A program made the translations under genes and the position numbers. DNA of 64,000 bases from Nocardioides marmorisolisilvae (GTDB taxonomy: Bacteria; Actinomycetota; Actinomycetes; Propionibacteriales; Nocardioidaceae), in NCBI RefSeq assembly GCF_031656915.1, contig NZ_CP134227.1:558001-622000 (forward strand), read 5' to 3'. The notes below the pieces were generated by a model that was not told where the DNA came from, searched no databases, and worked only from the letters and a program-made list of their open reading frames with translations. This document shows, one piece after another, positions 18,749-27,322 of the stretch (position 1 is its first letter; the number at the start of each line of letters is the position of its first letter).

Positions 18749-20556
18749 CAGTCGTTGCCGCCGGGAAGGGACTGCTTCACCGACTCGGTGAACTCGTGCA
18801 TCTTCTGCTTGGCGCCCTTCGTCGCCATGCCGGGCATGTCAGAGTCACCCTTCTTGAGCGCCTTGGCCACCTTCTTGGCCTGCATCTTCTTGATGTGTGG
18901 CGGGATCGGTGGGACCTCCCGGTCGACCACGACCTCGAGCACCACCGGCTTGTCCGAGGCGAGCGCCTCGTCCCAGGCGTTGCCGATCTTCTTCGGGTCG
19001 TCGCATCGGATGCCGGTGAGGCCGAGCAGCCGTGCCCATTCCGCGTAGGGCGCATCCGGGATCGCCTGGGTCTCGGGGTTGCGCGGGTCGCCGGCCATCG
19101 CCCGCTGCTCCCAGGTGACCTGGTTGAGGTCCTGGTTGTTGAAGACGCAGAACACGAGCGGCGAGCCGGACAGGCGGTCGAGGTAGCGCTTGACGGTGAT
19201 CATCTCGGCCAGCCCGTTCATCTGGAACACGCCGTCGCCCACCATCGCGATGACGGGCCGGTCCGGATAGGCGAGCTTGGCGCTGATGGCGTACGGCGTG
19301 CCGGGGCCCATCGTCGCCAGGTTGCCGGCCAGGGAGGCCTGCATTCCCGTGCGCAGCCGCAGGTGACGTGCCCACCAGTTCGCGGCCGTGCCGGCGTCGG
19401 TGGTGATGATCGCGTCGTCGGGGAGCCGCGCGGACAGCTCGTGGGCGACGAGCTCGGGGTTCATCGGGTCGGCCTTGTCGTGGGCCCGGTCGTCGAGCAC
19501 GTCCCACCACTCACGCACCTCCGCCTCGATGTCCTCGCGCCAGGACCGGTCCTGCTTGCGCTTCAGCTTGGGGATCAGCGCCTTCAGGGTCTCCTTGGCG
19601 TCTCCGACCACGTGGGCGTCCATCGGGTAGCGGATCCCGATGTACTTGCCGTCTATGTCGATCTCCACGCCCTTGCACTGGCCCTCCTCGGGGAGCCACT
19701 CGGCGTAGGGGAAGCTGGTGCCGACCATGAACAGCGTGTCGGCGTTCATCATCATGTGGTGGCTCGCCGTCGAGTCGAGCAGACCGATCGGCCCGGTCAC
19801 GTAGGGCAGGTCGTCGGGCAGCACCGCCCGTCCCAGGGATGCCTTCGCGACGCCTGCGCCGAGCAGCTCGGCGACTTCCACGAGCTCGTCGGCGGCCTTC
19901 GCGGCGCCCTGGCCGACCAGCATCGCCACCTTGTCGCCGGCGTTGAGGATCTCCGCCGCCTTGTCCAGCTCGGCGTCGTCGGGCAGCACCCGTGGCTGGG
20001 TCCATCCGACGCTGGTGTAGACGGCGCCGTGCTCGCGGGGCGGCGAGGGCACCGCCGGCGACTCGGCGACGTCGTCGGGCACGATGATGACCGCGACCGT
20101 GCGGTTGGTGAGCGCCACCTTGCACGCCCGGTCCACGAGTTGGCGCGCCTGGGCCGGCACCATGCACGTCTGCACGAAGTCGGCGCCCACGTCCTTGAAC
20201 AGGGTGTTGGGGTCGATCTCCTGCTGGAAGGCCGCACCCATCGCGATCCGCTTCTGCTGGCCGACGATCGCGACCACTGGCTGGTGGTCGAGCTTTGCGT
20301 CATAGAGCCCGTTGAGCAGGTGGATCGCACCGCCTCCCGAGGTGGCGATGCAGCACCCGATCTCGCCGGTGAACTTCGCGTGCGCGGTCGCCATGAACGC
20401 GCCCATCTCCTCGTGCCGGGGCTGGATCAGCTCCGGATCGCCGTCCGCGCGGTCCAGCGCACCGAGGAACGCGTTGATGCCGTCGCCGGGATATCCGAAG
20501 ATCCGGTGGATGCCCCACTCGCCGAGTCGCTGAAGGATGAAGTCGGCCGTTTGCAT
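18748..20556 (-). CDS. ThDP-dependent enzyme, pyruvate oxidase/acetolactate synthase-like
   Basis: This is a 602-residue thiamine diphosphate enzyme with the three-domain POX/ALS fold. The catalytic glutamate lies in RHEEMGAFMA (about E49-E50). The ThDP motif runs from GDG (440-442) to NN (473-474) with the usual spacing, including VGDGVFQMNGLAEM. The protein most resembles pyruvate dehydrogenase (quinone)/pyruvate oxidase PoxB-type enzymes. The C-terminal tail is Lys-rich. The ATG at 20556 is used because the frame upstream has no homology. It is coupled by a 1-nt overlap to the FAD/Fe-S oxidoreductase, suggesting one catabolic route, for example 2-hydroxy acid to keto acid to decarboxylated product. 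Confidence 0.88.
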   Translation of the reverse strand: MQTADFILQRLGEWGIHRIFGYPGDGINAFLGALDRADGDPELIQPRHEEMGAFMATAHAKFTGEIGCCIATSGGGAIHLLNGLYDAKLDHQPVVAIVGQQKRIAMGAAFQQEIDPNTLFKDVGADFVQTCMVPAQARQLVDRACKVALTNRTVAVIIVPDDVAESPAVPSPPREHGAVYTSVGWTQPRVLPDDAELDKAAEILNAGDKVAMLVGQGAAKAADELVEVAELLGAGVAKASLGRAVLPDDLPYVTGPIGLLDSTASHHMMMNADTLFMVGTSFPYAEWLPEEGQCKGVEIDIDGKYIGIRYPMDAHVVGDAKETLKALIPKLKRKQDRSWREDIEAEVREWWDVLDDRAHDKADPMNPELVAHELSARLPDDAIITTDAGTAANWWARHLRLRTGMQASLAGNLATMGPGTPYAISAKLAYPDRPVIAMVGDGVFQMNGLAEMITVKRYLDRLSGSPLVFCVFNNQDLNQVTWEQRAMAGDPRNPETQAIPDAPYAEWARLLGLTGIRCDDPKKIGNAWDEALASDKPVVLEVVVDREVPPIPPHIKKMQAKKVAKALKKGDSDMPGMATKGAKQKMHEFTESVKQSLPGGND

Positions 20557-20628
20557 GCTGCGCCTTCCGATGTCGAGATGGAGGAGTGTGCGTTTGACGG
20601 GCGTACCCGAGGGCACCACCACAAAACG

Positions 20629-20643
20629 CGTCGTAACACGACG
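20629..20643. promoter_or_regulatory. CGTCGT-N3-ACGACG inverted repeat in divergent promoter
   Basis: A perfect 6-3-6 inverted repeat lies in the 116-bp region between the ThDP enzyme (minus) and the enolase-superfamily gene (plus). It could be the operator of a shared regulator. The arms are short and GC-rich, so chance is possible. Confidence 0.3.
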
Positions 20644-20672
20644 TATCCGTGCAGTCGGAGAAGGAGGTCCGG

Positions 20673-21791
20673 GTGAGCAGTCGCGTGGCGGACCAAGTGA
20701 GCATCGAGTCGCTCGAGGCGTCGGCGTACACGATCCCGACCGACGCCCCGGAGTCCGACGGCACCCTCGAGTGGGACTCGACCACCCTGGTCGTGGTCCG
20801 GGCACATGCCGGTGGCGAGACAGGTCTGGGCTACACCTATGCAGGCGCGGCTGCCGCCCAGGTCGTCGCGGGGAAGCTCGCCGACGTCGTGCAGGGGCAG
20901 GACGCGCTCACGCCGGTGGCGCGCTGGGCCGAGATGCAGCACCAGGTGCGCAACCTCGGCAAGCCCGGCCTGGTCGCGGAAGCGATCTCGGCGGTCGACG
21001 TGGCGCTGTGGGATCTGCACGCCCGACTGCTGGGTGTGTCGTTGCCGGTCGCACTCGGGGCGGTGCACGACGGTACGCCGGTCTACGGCAGCGGCGGCTT
21101 CACGTCGTACGACGACGACCAGCTGGCCGAGCAGCTCTCGAACTGGGCCACGGCCGGCATCCCGCGCGTGAAGATGAAGGTCGGTCGCGACCCGTCCCGC
21201 GACGAGCACCGGCTCGGGGTCGCCCGGGATGCGATCGGACCCGACGTCGAGCTGTTCGTCGACGCCAACGGTGCCTACAGTCGCAAACAGGCGCTCGTCT
21301 GGGCGGAGCGCTTCGCCGAGCACGACGTGCGCTGGCTCGAGGAGCCGGTGAGCTCCGACGACCTCCAGGGGCTGCGGCTGCTCCGCGACCGGGGCCCGGC
21401 CGGCATGGACGTCGCCGCCGGGGAGTACGGCTACCACCTGCCCTACTTCGAGGCGATGCTCGCCGCGGGCGCGGTCGACTGCCTCCAGGCCGACGTGACC
21501 CGCGCGCTCGGGGTCAGCGGGGTGCTGCGTGTCGCAGCACTGTGCGACGCCAGGTCGCTCGACCTCTCCTTGCACTGCGCGCCCCAGGTCAGCGCGCACG
21601 TCGGCACGGCGATCTGGCACCTGCGCCACCTGGAGTACTTCCATGACCACATCCGGATCGAGGGCCTGGCCTTCGACGGGGTGATCTCACCGGAGCCGGA
21701 CGGCGTGCTCCGTCCGGACCGCTCGCGCCCGGGCCTCGGCCTGGAGCTGAAGGAGCAGGATCTCGAGCCCTATCGCGTCCGCGCGACGTAG
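20673..21791 (+). CDS. Enolase-superfamily enzyme, mandelate racemase/muconate lactonizing family
   Basis: This 372-residue protein has an N-terminal capping domain and a C-terminal modified TIM barrel. Active-site residues are visible: the Lys-x-Lys motif in VKMKVGRDP (about residue 167), metal ligands Asp in FVDANGAY (about 198), Glu in WLEEPVSS (about 223) and Glu in AAGEYGY (about 249), and a general-base His in LHCAPQ (about 300). This set fits acid-sugar dehydratases or mandelate-racemase-like enzymes. GTG at 20673 is chosen because AAGGAGG lies 5-11 nt upstream; an ATG at 20649 would place that site inside the gene. It is divergent from the ThDP/FAD-Fe-S pair and may supply its substrate. 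Tail overlap with the methyltransferase is 22 bp. Confidence 0.88.
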   Translation: MSSRVADQVSIESLEASAYTIPTDAPESDGTLEWDSTTLVVVRAHAGGETGLGYTYAGAAAAQVVAGKLADVVQGQDALTPVARWAEMQHQVRNLGKPGLVAEAISAVDVALWDLHARLLGVSLPVALGAVHDGTPVYGSGGFTSYDDDQLAEQLSNWATAGIPRVKMKVGRDPSRDEHRLGVARDAIGPDVELFVDANGAYSRKQALVWAERFAEHDVRWLEEPVSSDDLQGLRLLRDRGPAGMDVAAGEYGYHLPYFEAMLAAGAVDCLQADVTRALGVSGVLRVAALCDARSLDLSLHCAPQVSAHVGTAIWHLRHLEYFHDHIRIEGLAFDGVISPEPDGVLRPDRSRPGLGLELKEQDLEPYRVRAT

Positions 21792-22600
21792 CAGGCCACC
21801 GCCGTGGCCGCGGCGACGTTGAGCGAGTCGATCCCGGCCCCCATCGGGATGACCGCGCAGCGGTCGGCCGCGTCCGTCCAGCGTGGGGAGAGACCGTGAC
21901 CCTCCGTCCCCACAACGAGCGCGAGTCGATCGACGCCGGCCAGCGCCTGCTCGACAGGCATGGCCCCCTCGGCCAGTGTGAGGGCGACGGTGGTGAAGCC
22001 CCGGCGGGACAGATCGGGAAGCGCGTCGTACCAGTCGCCGACGCGGGTCCAGGGAAGTGCGAAGACCGCTCCCATCGCCACCTTGACCGCCCGTCGGTAG
22101 AGCGGGTCCGCACACCGCGGCGCGAGCAGCACGGCGTCCACACCCAGAGCGGCCGCCGAGCGGAAGATCGCACCGACATTGGTGTGGTCCACCACGTCCT
22201 CGAGCACCACGACGGTGCGGGCGTGGGCCAGCACCTCGTCGACGGACGGCAGCGGCCGGCGATGCAGCGACGCCAGGGCGCCGCGGTGCACGTGGAACCC
22301 GGTGACCTGCTCGGCGAGCTCCTCGGAGACGACGTAGCAGGGGGCGTCGGAGCTGTCGAGGACGTCGACCAGTCCGTGTAGCCAACGACGCGCCATCAGG
22401 AAGGACCGTGCCGCGAAGCCCGCTTCGACGGCGCGCCGGACGACCTTCTCGCCCTCGGCGAGGAACAGCCCGTGCTCGGCCTCCAGGCTCTGCCGCAGCC
22501 GTACGTCGCGCAGGTCGCGATAGTCGGCCAGCCGGGGGTCTGCCGGGTCCGTGACCTCGACGAGCTCAGCCACCGACGGCGTACCGCTCCGGATGCGCAA
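21770..22600 (-). CDS. TrmH-family RNA 2'-O-methyltransferase (SpoU)
   Basis: This is a 276-residue SPOUT methyltransferase. The N-terminal substrate-binding domain contains FLAEGEKVVRRAVEAG. The knotted catalytic domain shows motif 1 VDHTNVGAIFRSA with the conserved Asn and Arg, motif 2 LVVGTEGHGLS and motif 3 IPMGAGIDSLNVAAATAVACY. It methylates a ribose 2'-OH in rRNA or tRNA using SAM; the exact target is not evident. The gene overlaps cysG by 35 bp if the ATG at 22600 is used. A GTG at 22573 would reduce the overlap to 8 bp and is a good alternative start. Confidence 0.9.
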   Translation of the reverse strand: MRIRSGTPSVAELVEVTDPADPRLADYRDLRDVRLRQSLEAEHGLFLAEGEKVVRRAVEAGFAARSFLMARRWLHGLVDVLDSSDAPCYVVSEELAEQVTGFHVHRGALASLHRRPLPSVDEVLAHARTVVVLEDVVDHTNVGAIFRSAAALGVDAVLLAPRCADPLYRRAVKVAMGAVFALPWTRVGDWYDALPDLSRRGFTTVALTLAEGAMPVEQALAGVDRLALVVGTEGHGLSPRWTDAADRCAVIPMGAGIDSLNVAAATAVACYVARTR

Positions 22601-23828
22601 CCGCCACGACGTCGCCGATCACGATGATCGCGGGGGGCCGGACGGCATGGGCGACCAGGTCGGCCGCGAGCTCCCCCAGCGTGCTCAGCACCGTGCGCTC
22701 GGTGGGCATGCTGCCGTCGCACACGACGGCCACCGGCGTGCTCGCTGCCCGATCCCCTGCCAGCAACGCCTCGGCGATCTGCGGGGCGTTCTGCACAGCC
22801 ATCATCAGCACGAGCGTGCCACGCGTCCGGGCCAGCGCGTCCCAGGCCACCAAGGAGCCGGGATCGCCCGGCGGCAGGTGGCCGGAGATCACCGTGAACT
22901 CGTGGGTGATGCCGCGATGCGTCACCGGGATACCGGCGATCGCGGGCACCGCGATGGGCGAACTGATCCCCGGGATGACCGTCACCGGGACGCCCGCCTC
23001 GCGGCAGGCGATCACCTCCTCGAAGCCCCGACCGAAGACGAAGTTGTCACCGCCCTTGAACCGGACCACCCGCTTGCCCTCCCGGGCCCGGTCGACGATC
23101 AGCCGGTTGATCTCGACCTGCTGTGCGGACCGACCCCGCGGCAACTTGGCCACGTCGATCAGCTCGACGTCCTCGGGCAGGTCGCCGAGCAGCTCGCGCG
23201 GGGCGAGCCGGTCCGCCACCACCACGTCGGCACCCATCAGCGCCCGCCGCCCGGCGACCGAGATCAGGTCGGGGTCGCCGGGGCCACCACCGACGAGGAT
23301 CACCCCCGGCACCGCCTCGCCGGGTTGCAGCGTCGATCGAGTCGAGGGCGAGCTCAGCGCTCCCTCGCGCAGGCCGTGCAGCACCGCGTCCCGCAGCGCC
23401 GCCGTGCGTCGCGGGTCGATCCGCTCGCCTCCGTCACCGAGCACGGCGACGGTGACCTCGTCGTGCCGACCGACGGCCGGAGTCCACGCCGTGGCCGCTG
23501 CAGCGTCGTCGCTGCGCACGCAGAAGGTGTGCCGTGCCTCGGCGGCGTCGCCGACGGCAAGGTTCACTTCAGGTACGTCGGTCGCCGCGACGACGTACCA
23601 CGCGGCGTCGAGGTCGGACTCCTCGAAGGCACGCTCCACCCAGGTCACCTCGCCCGCAAGGGCCAGGCCTTCGAGTGCCGGTCTCACGGACGGGGAGACG
23701 ACATACACGTCGGCGCCGGCGGCGACCAGCGCGGGTACCCGGCGCTGTGCGACGTGGCCTCCGCCCACCACCACGACCTTGCGTCCGGCCAGCCGCAGAC
23801 CCGAGGGGTACGTCGCGAAGTCAGTCAC
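22566..23828 (-). CDS. cysG: Siroheme synthase: precorrin-2 dehydrogenase and uroporphyrinogen-III C-methyltransferase
   Basis: This is a 420-residue bifunctional protein. The N-terminal Rossmann domain (about residues 1-150: LAGRKVVVVGGGHVAQRRV and FCVRSDD) corresponds to precorrin-2 dehydrogenase/ferrochelatase. The C-terminal tetrapyrrole methylase (about 165-415) contains VGGGPGDPDLISV, VVADRLAP, RFKGGDNFVFGRGFEE and GISSPIAVPAIAGIPVTHRG, the SUMT signatures. It makes siroheme, or precorrin-2 for cobalamin, from uroporphyrinogen III. The N-terminal part is somewhat shorter than in E. coli CysG. It is likely co-transcribed with the overlapping RNA methyltransferase and is divergent from the PEBP-like gene. 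Confidence 0.93.
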   Translation of the reverse strand: MTDFATYPSGLRLAGRKVVVVGGGHVAQRRVPALVAAGADVYVVSPSVRPALEGLALAGEVTWVERAFEESDLDAAWYVVAATDVPEVNLAVGDAAEARHTFCVRSDDAAAATAWTPAVGRHDEVTVAVLGDGGERIDPRRTAALRDAVLHGLREGALSSPSTRSTLQPGEAVPGVILVGGGPGDPDLISVAGRRALMGADVVVADRLAPRELLGDLPEDVELIDVAKLPRGRSAQQVEINRLIVDRAREGKRVVRFKGGDNFVFGRGFEEVIACREAGVPVTVIPGISSPIAVPAIAGIPVTHRGITHEFTVISGHLPPGDPGSLVAWDALARTRGTLVLMMAVQNAPQIAEALLAGDRAASTPVAVVCDGSMPTERTVLSTLGELAADLVAHAVRPPAIIVIGDVVAVAHPERYAVGG

Positions 23829-23898
23829 CCGCCCATCTTGGCCGACCCCGACCCATCGGCGGGTGACGGGAGTTCACCCCTCGGACTAGGTTGGCCCC

Positions 23899-24426
23899 AT
23901 GACGCTCGATCGCCCGGTCCACCCGGACCCCTACACCCTGTTGCCGGCGGTGCCCTCGTTCACCGTGACCAGCGCCGACGTGACCGATGGACAGCCGCTG
24001 AAGGACGACCAGGTCGCCGACGCCGGGAACACGTCGCCGCAGCTGTCCTGGAGCGGCGCCCCCGAGGGCACCAAGAGCTTCACGGTCACCTGCTTCGACC
24101 CCGATGCGCCCACACCGAGCGGGTTCTGGCACTGGGCGCTCGTCGACCTGCCCGCCGATGTCACCTCGCTCGACTCCGGCGCCGGCGCGCAAGGAGCCGA
24201 CCTGCCAGGCAATGCCTTCATGCTCCGCAACGACGGCGGCCAGCACGCGTTCATGGGCGCTGCTCCCCCGCCGGGCGACCAGGTCCACCGATACTTCTTC
24301 GTGGTGCACGCCGTGAACGAGGACACCCTCGGCATCGACGCGGACGCCTCGCCTGCGGTGATGTCGTTCAACCTGGCGTTCAAGACCGCCGGGCGCGCGA
24401 TCATCCACGGCACCTATGCCCACTGA
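23899..24426 (+). CDS. YbhB/YbcL family Raf kinase inhibitor-like protein (PEBP)
   Basis: This 175-residue protein belongs to the phosphatidylethanolamine-binding protein superfamily. It shows family segments [30 protein letters not shown] in parts, especially [20 protein letters not shown], and YFFVVHAV near the end. The bacterial members form a conserved anion-binding pocket; their physiological role is not known. No signal peptide is present, so it is cytoplasmic. Its end overlaps the start of the alpha/beta hydrolase by 11 bp, so the two are co-expressed. Confidence 0.92.
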   Translation: MTLDRPVHPDPYTLLPAVPSFTVTSADVTDGQPLKDDQVADAGNTSPQLSWSGAPEGTKSFTVTCFDPDAPTPSGFWHWALVDLPADVTSLDSGAGAQGADLPGNAFMLRNDGGQHAFMGAAPPPGDQVHRYFFVVHAVNEDTLGIDADASPAVMSFNLAFKTAGRAIIHGTYAH

Positions 24427-25384
24427 GCCGGCCTACCGGACCGACGTCCTCGGGGAGCCCTACCGGAGCACCACCTTCACCCTCGCCCCGGATGCGGACG
24501 GCGAGTTGACTGCCACCCTGGTGCGGCGACGAGCGGCCACCGCGACACGCAGGGCGGTGCTCTCCGTGCACGGGTTCTCGGACTACTTCTTCAACACCGC
24601 CGCCGCGGACCACTGGGTGAGCCTCGGCTACGACTTCTATGCTCTCGACCTGCGCCGCTACGGACGGTCCATGGGACCTCACCAGCGCAAGGGCTACGTC
24701 GCCGACCTGGCGGAGTACGACGAGGAGCTCGACCTCGCCTGGGAGGAGATCACCCGCGAGCACGACCACGTGGTGCTCAGCGCGCACTCCACCGGCGGGC
24801 TGACCGTGCCGCTGTGGGTGGACCGCCGACGCGAAGCGATGGCCGGAACCCTGAAGGGGATGGTGCTCAACGCGCCGTGGCTCGACCTCCAGGGCGGAGC
24901 CCTGCTCCGTCGAGTCGGTGCGCCGGCCATCGCGCTGCTCGGACGGCTCCAGCCGCTCTACGAGATCCCGCGCAAGGCCGACGGGTTCTACACTCGGGCG
25001 CTGCACCGCGACCACCAGGGCGAGTGGGAGTTCGACCTGGCGATGAAGCCGGTCGAGTCGTTCCCGATCCACGCCGGCTGGCTGCGCGCGGTCCTGCGCG
25101 GGCAGGCGCGGCTCGCGCGGGGACTTGACGTACCTGTTCCGGTACTGGTGCTGTGCTCGTCACGCAGCGGACACCCGACCTCCATCGACGACGCCTCTCT
25201 GCGCACCACCGACGTCGTGCTCGATGTCGAGCAGATCCGGCGCCGGGCCCCGCTGATCGGCCGCCACGTCACCGTGGCGATGATCGCGGGAGCCATCCAC
25301 GAGGTGATGCTCTCCGCCGAGCCGGTGCGCAAGGTCGTCTTCGACGAGGTGGACCGGTTCTGCGCGGCGTACGTCGATCGGTGA
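24416..25384 (+). CDS. Alpha/beta hydrolase (serine aminopeptidase S33 / lysophospholipase-like)
   Basis: This is a 322-residue alpha/beta hydrolase. The HG oxyanion region is [11 protein letters not shown] (about residue 50), the nucleophile elbow SAHSTGG places Ser near 124, an acidic residue in the [11 protein letters not shown] segment (about 270) is a candidate for the triad, and GAIHEVM supplies the His near 295. It resembles the hydrolase-4/monoacylglycerol lipase group. No signal peptide is seen. It overlaps the PEBP gene by 11 bp and is followed by a small membrane protein gene. The substrate is unknown; an ester or acylglycerol is likely. Confidence 0.9.
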   Translation: MPTEPAYRTDVLGEPYRSTTFTLAPDADGELTATLVRRRAATATRRAVLSVHGFSDYFFNTAAADHWVSLGYDFYALDLRRYGRSMGPHQRKGYVADLAEYDEELDLAWEEITREHDHVVLSAHSTGGLTVPLWVDRRREAMAGTLKGMVLNAPWLDLQGGALLRRVGAPAIALLGRLQPLYEIPRKADGFYTRALHRDHQGEWEFDLAMKPVESFPIHAGWLRAVLRGQARLARGLDVPVPVLVLCSSRSGHPTSIDDASLRTTDVVLDVEQIRRRAPLIGRHVTVAMIAGAIHEVMLSAEPVRKVVFDEVDRFCAAYVDR

Positions 25385-25427
25385 TCGCCCGATGCACCCG
25401 CCACGGCCGTTCGCGTAGGTTCGGGTC

Positions 25428-25808
25428 ATGAACTCCGTCACCGGACTGTCCCTCGGCCGCATCGCCATCGGTGCGACGGCCCTCGCCTCTCCCGAGCTCG
25501 CGGCGAAGCTGTTCCGCCTCGACCTCCCGGGCAACCCGCAACTGCCGTACATGAGCCGGATGTTCGGCTCCCGCGAGGTCGCCCTCGGTCTGGCGACGGT
25601 CCTCGCGCGGGGGCGCTCCCGTCGAGCTCTCACCGCACTCGGGGTCGCCGTGGACGCCGCCGATGCCTACGCCGGTGTCGAGGCCGGGCGGTCCGGGAGC
25701 GTGACCACCTCGACGAGCGGGTTCCTCACCGCTCCGGCGGTGTTGGCGGTCGCGGCCGGCCTGGCCGGACTGCTCTCCCGCGGCGGTCGGTCCGTCGCGG
25801 CCGGCTGA
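25428..25808 (+). CDS. Small membrane protein (DUF4267-like)
   Basis: This is a 126-residue hydrophobic protein with about three or four predicted membrane helices: residues 5-20, 50-65, 72-88 and 100-116. The MFGSREVALGLATVLARG segment followed by ALTALGVAVDAADAYAG resembles DUF4267-type proteins that I recall from actinobacteria, but the family assignment is weak. It lies 43 bp after the hydrolase and 22 bp before a mycothiol-dependent enzyme on the same strand, so it belongs to the same run of genes. The function is unknown. Confidence 0.7.
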   Translation: MNSVTGLSLGRIAIGATALASPELAAKLFRLDLPGNPQLPYMSRMFGSREVALGLATVLARGRSRRALTALGVAVDAADAYAGVEAGRSGSVTTSTSGFLTAPAVLAVAAGLAGLLSRGGRSVAAG

Positions 25809-25830
25809 CCGCCGCCCCAGGATCGGACGA

Positions 25831-26559
25831 ATGTCTCTGTCCACCTCCCAGTGCCTGACCGCCATCGAGCAGCACAGTCGTTGGCTCGCCCGGGTGGCCC
25901 GGCGCGACCTCGCCGCAGCTGTCGAGCACTGCCCGAGCTGGGACGTGGCCGATCTGGTCCGGCATGTCAGCGCGGTGCATCGCTTCTGGGGGGCGATCGC
26001 CGAGCACCGGTTGACCCGTCCGCCGGACTTCGCCGAGCCGCCTCCTGTCGACAGCGATCACCTGGTGCCCTCGTTCCTCACCGGTGTGGCCCACCTGGTC
26101 GACGTGCTGCGCTCGGCAGACCAGTCCGCCCATGTCTGGACCTGGTATCCGCCACGCCAGGACATCGGCTTCATCACCCGCCACCAGGTGCAGGAGGCGG
26201 CCGTGCACCACTGGGACGCCGCTCACGCGACGGGCGCCGCGTGGTCCATGGAGCCGGCCGCTGCTGCCGACGCCGTCGAGGAGTTCCTGACCTGCTCGCT
26301 GGCCGATGCCGACGACGCAGCCCGGATCGGCGCCACCCTCCCCGGCGCGTTCACCCTCGAAGCCCAGGACACCGGCAACTCCTGGACGGTGCGCCAGGCG
26401 GGACCAGGCGCGGCACTCCTCTGGGAGCCGGGCTCCGAGGCGCCGACGGTTCGGGCCGACGCGGCCGACCTGCTGCTGTGGATCTATCGACGGGTGGAAC
26501 TGCCGGTGCGCGATGCCCGGCTGGTCGCTGCGTTCCGCGCGCTCTCCAGCACCGACTGA
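25831..26559 (+). CDS. Maleylpyruvate isomerase family mycothiol-dependent enzyme (DinB-like fold)
   Basis: This is a 242-residue protein of the actinobacterial MDMPI/DinB-like family. The N-terminal four-helix bundle carries the metal-ligand histidines: VRHVSAVHRFWGAI (about residues 43-56) and RHQVQEAAVHHWDAAHATG (about 113-131), with a likely third ligand, Glu. The C-terminal MDMPI_C-like half follows. Characterised members use mycothiol as cofactor for isomerisation or transfer. The actual substrate is unknown. Mycothiol dependence is a family property, not seen in the sequence. It supports the actinobacterial origin of the window. Confidence 0.85.
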   Translation: MSLSTSQCLTAIEQHSRWLARVARRDLAAAVEHCPSWDVADLVRHVSAVHRFWGAIAEHRLTRPPDFAEPPPVDSDHLVPSFLTGVAHLVDVLRSADQSAHVWTWYPPRQDIGFITRHQVQEAAVHHWDAAHATGAAWSMEPAAAADAVEEFLTCSLADADDAARIGATLPGAFTLEAQDTGNSWTVRQAGPGAALLWEPGSEAPTVRADAADLLLWIYRRVELPVRDARLVAAFRALSSTD

Positions 26560-26578
26560 CCAGGGTGGACACGGCCGC

Positions 26579-27322
26579 TCAGGCCACGAACGAGACGATC
26601 GCGACGACCCCCACCACCACGATCACGCCGCGCAGCACGACAGGTGGGAGCCGCCGCCCGACGGTGGCTCCGATCTGTCCCCCGACGACCGAGCCCACCG
26701 CGAGCAGCCCGACGGCGCGCCAGTCGACGTGCGCGACCGCGATGAACACGACCGCGGCGACGCCGTTCACGAGCGCCGCGAGCACGTTCTTCAGCGCGTT
26801 GTGGCGCTGCATGGTGTCCGCGACCCCGATGCCGAAGACGGCCATGAGCAGCACGCCCTGGGCGGCCCCGAAGTAGCCGCCGTACACGCCGGTCCCGAAC
26901 ACCGCCGGCCACACCCAGTGGTTGCGGCCCTCGTGCGCGTGCACGTGCCGGCCGATCCAGGGGCCCAGGACCACGAGAACCACGCCGAGCCCGATCAGAA
27001 CGGGGACGATCTCCTTGAACGCCGAGGACGGCAGCACCAGCAACAGCACCGCGCCGAGGATCCCGCCCAGCGTGCTGGCCGGGATCAGCCATCGCATCCG
27101 CGACAGCTGCCCGCGCAGCTCGCGACGGTAGCCCCAGGCACCCGAGACGGAGCCGGGAACCAGACCGACGGTGTTCGACACGTTCGCGGCCACCGGGGGC
27201 AGGCCTACGGCGAGCAGCGTCGGGAACGTGACCAGGGTGCCGGACCCGACGACGGTGTTGATCGTGCCGGCTGCTGTGCCCGCCAGGAGGACAGCGACCG
27301 CCTCCCAGGCGGTGTCGATCAT
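26579..27322 (-). CDS. TSUP/TauE-SafE family membrane transporter
   Basis: This is a 247-residue integral membrane protein with seven or eight hydrophobic helices. The N-terminal repeat contains GTINTVVGSGTLVTFPTLLAVGLPP and the second repeat VFGTGVYGGYFGAAQGVLLM, the paired signatures of the TauE/SafE family of sulfite/organosulfonate and related anion exporters. The central loop is His-rich (RHVHAHEGRNH). Its start overlaps the stop of the SPFH gene by 4 bp (ATGA), making it the last gene of an ABC-NfeD-SPFH-TauE operon. The transported anion cannot be deduced. Confidence 0.9.
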   Translation of the reverse strand: MIDTAWEAVAVLLAGTAAGTINTVVGSGTLVTFPTLLAVGLPPVAANVSNTVGLVPGSVSGAWGYRRELRGQLSRMRWLIPASTLGGILGAVLLLVLPSSAFKEIVPVLIGLGVVLVVLGPWIGRHVHAHEGRNHWVWPAVFGTGVYGGYFGAAQGVLLMAVFGIGVADTMQRHNALKNVLAALVNGVAAVVFIAVAHVDWRAVGLLAVGSVVGGQIGATVGRRLPPVVLRGVIVVVGVVAIVSFVA

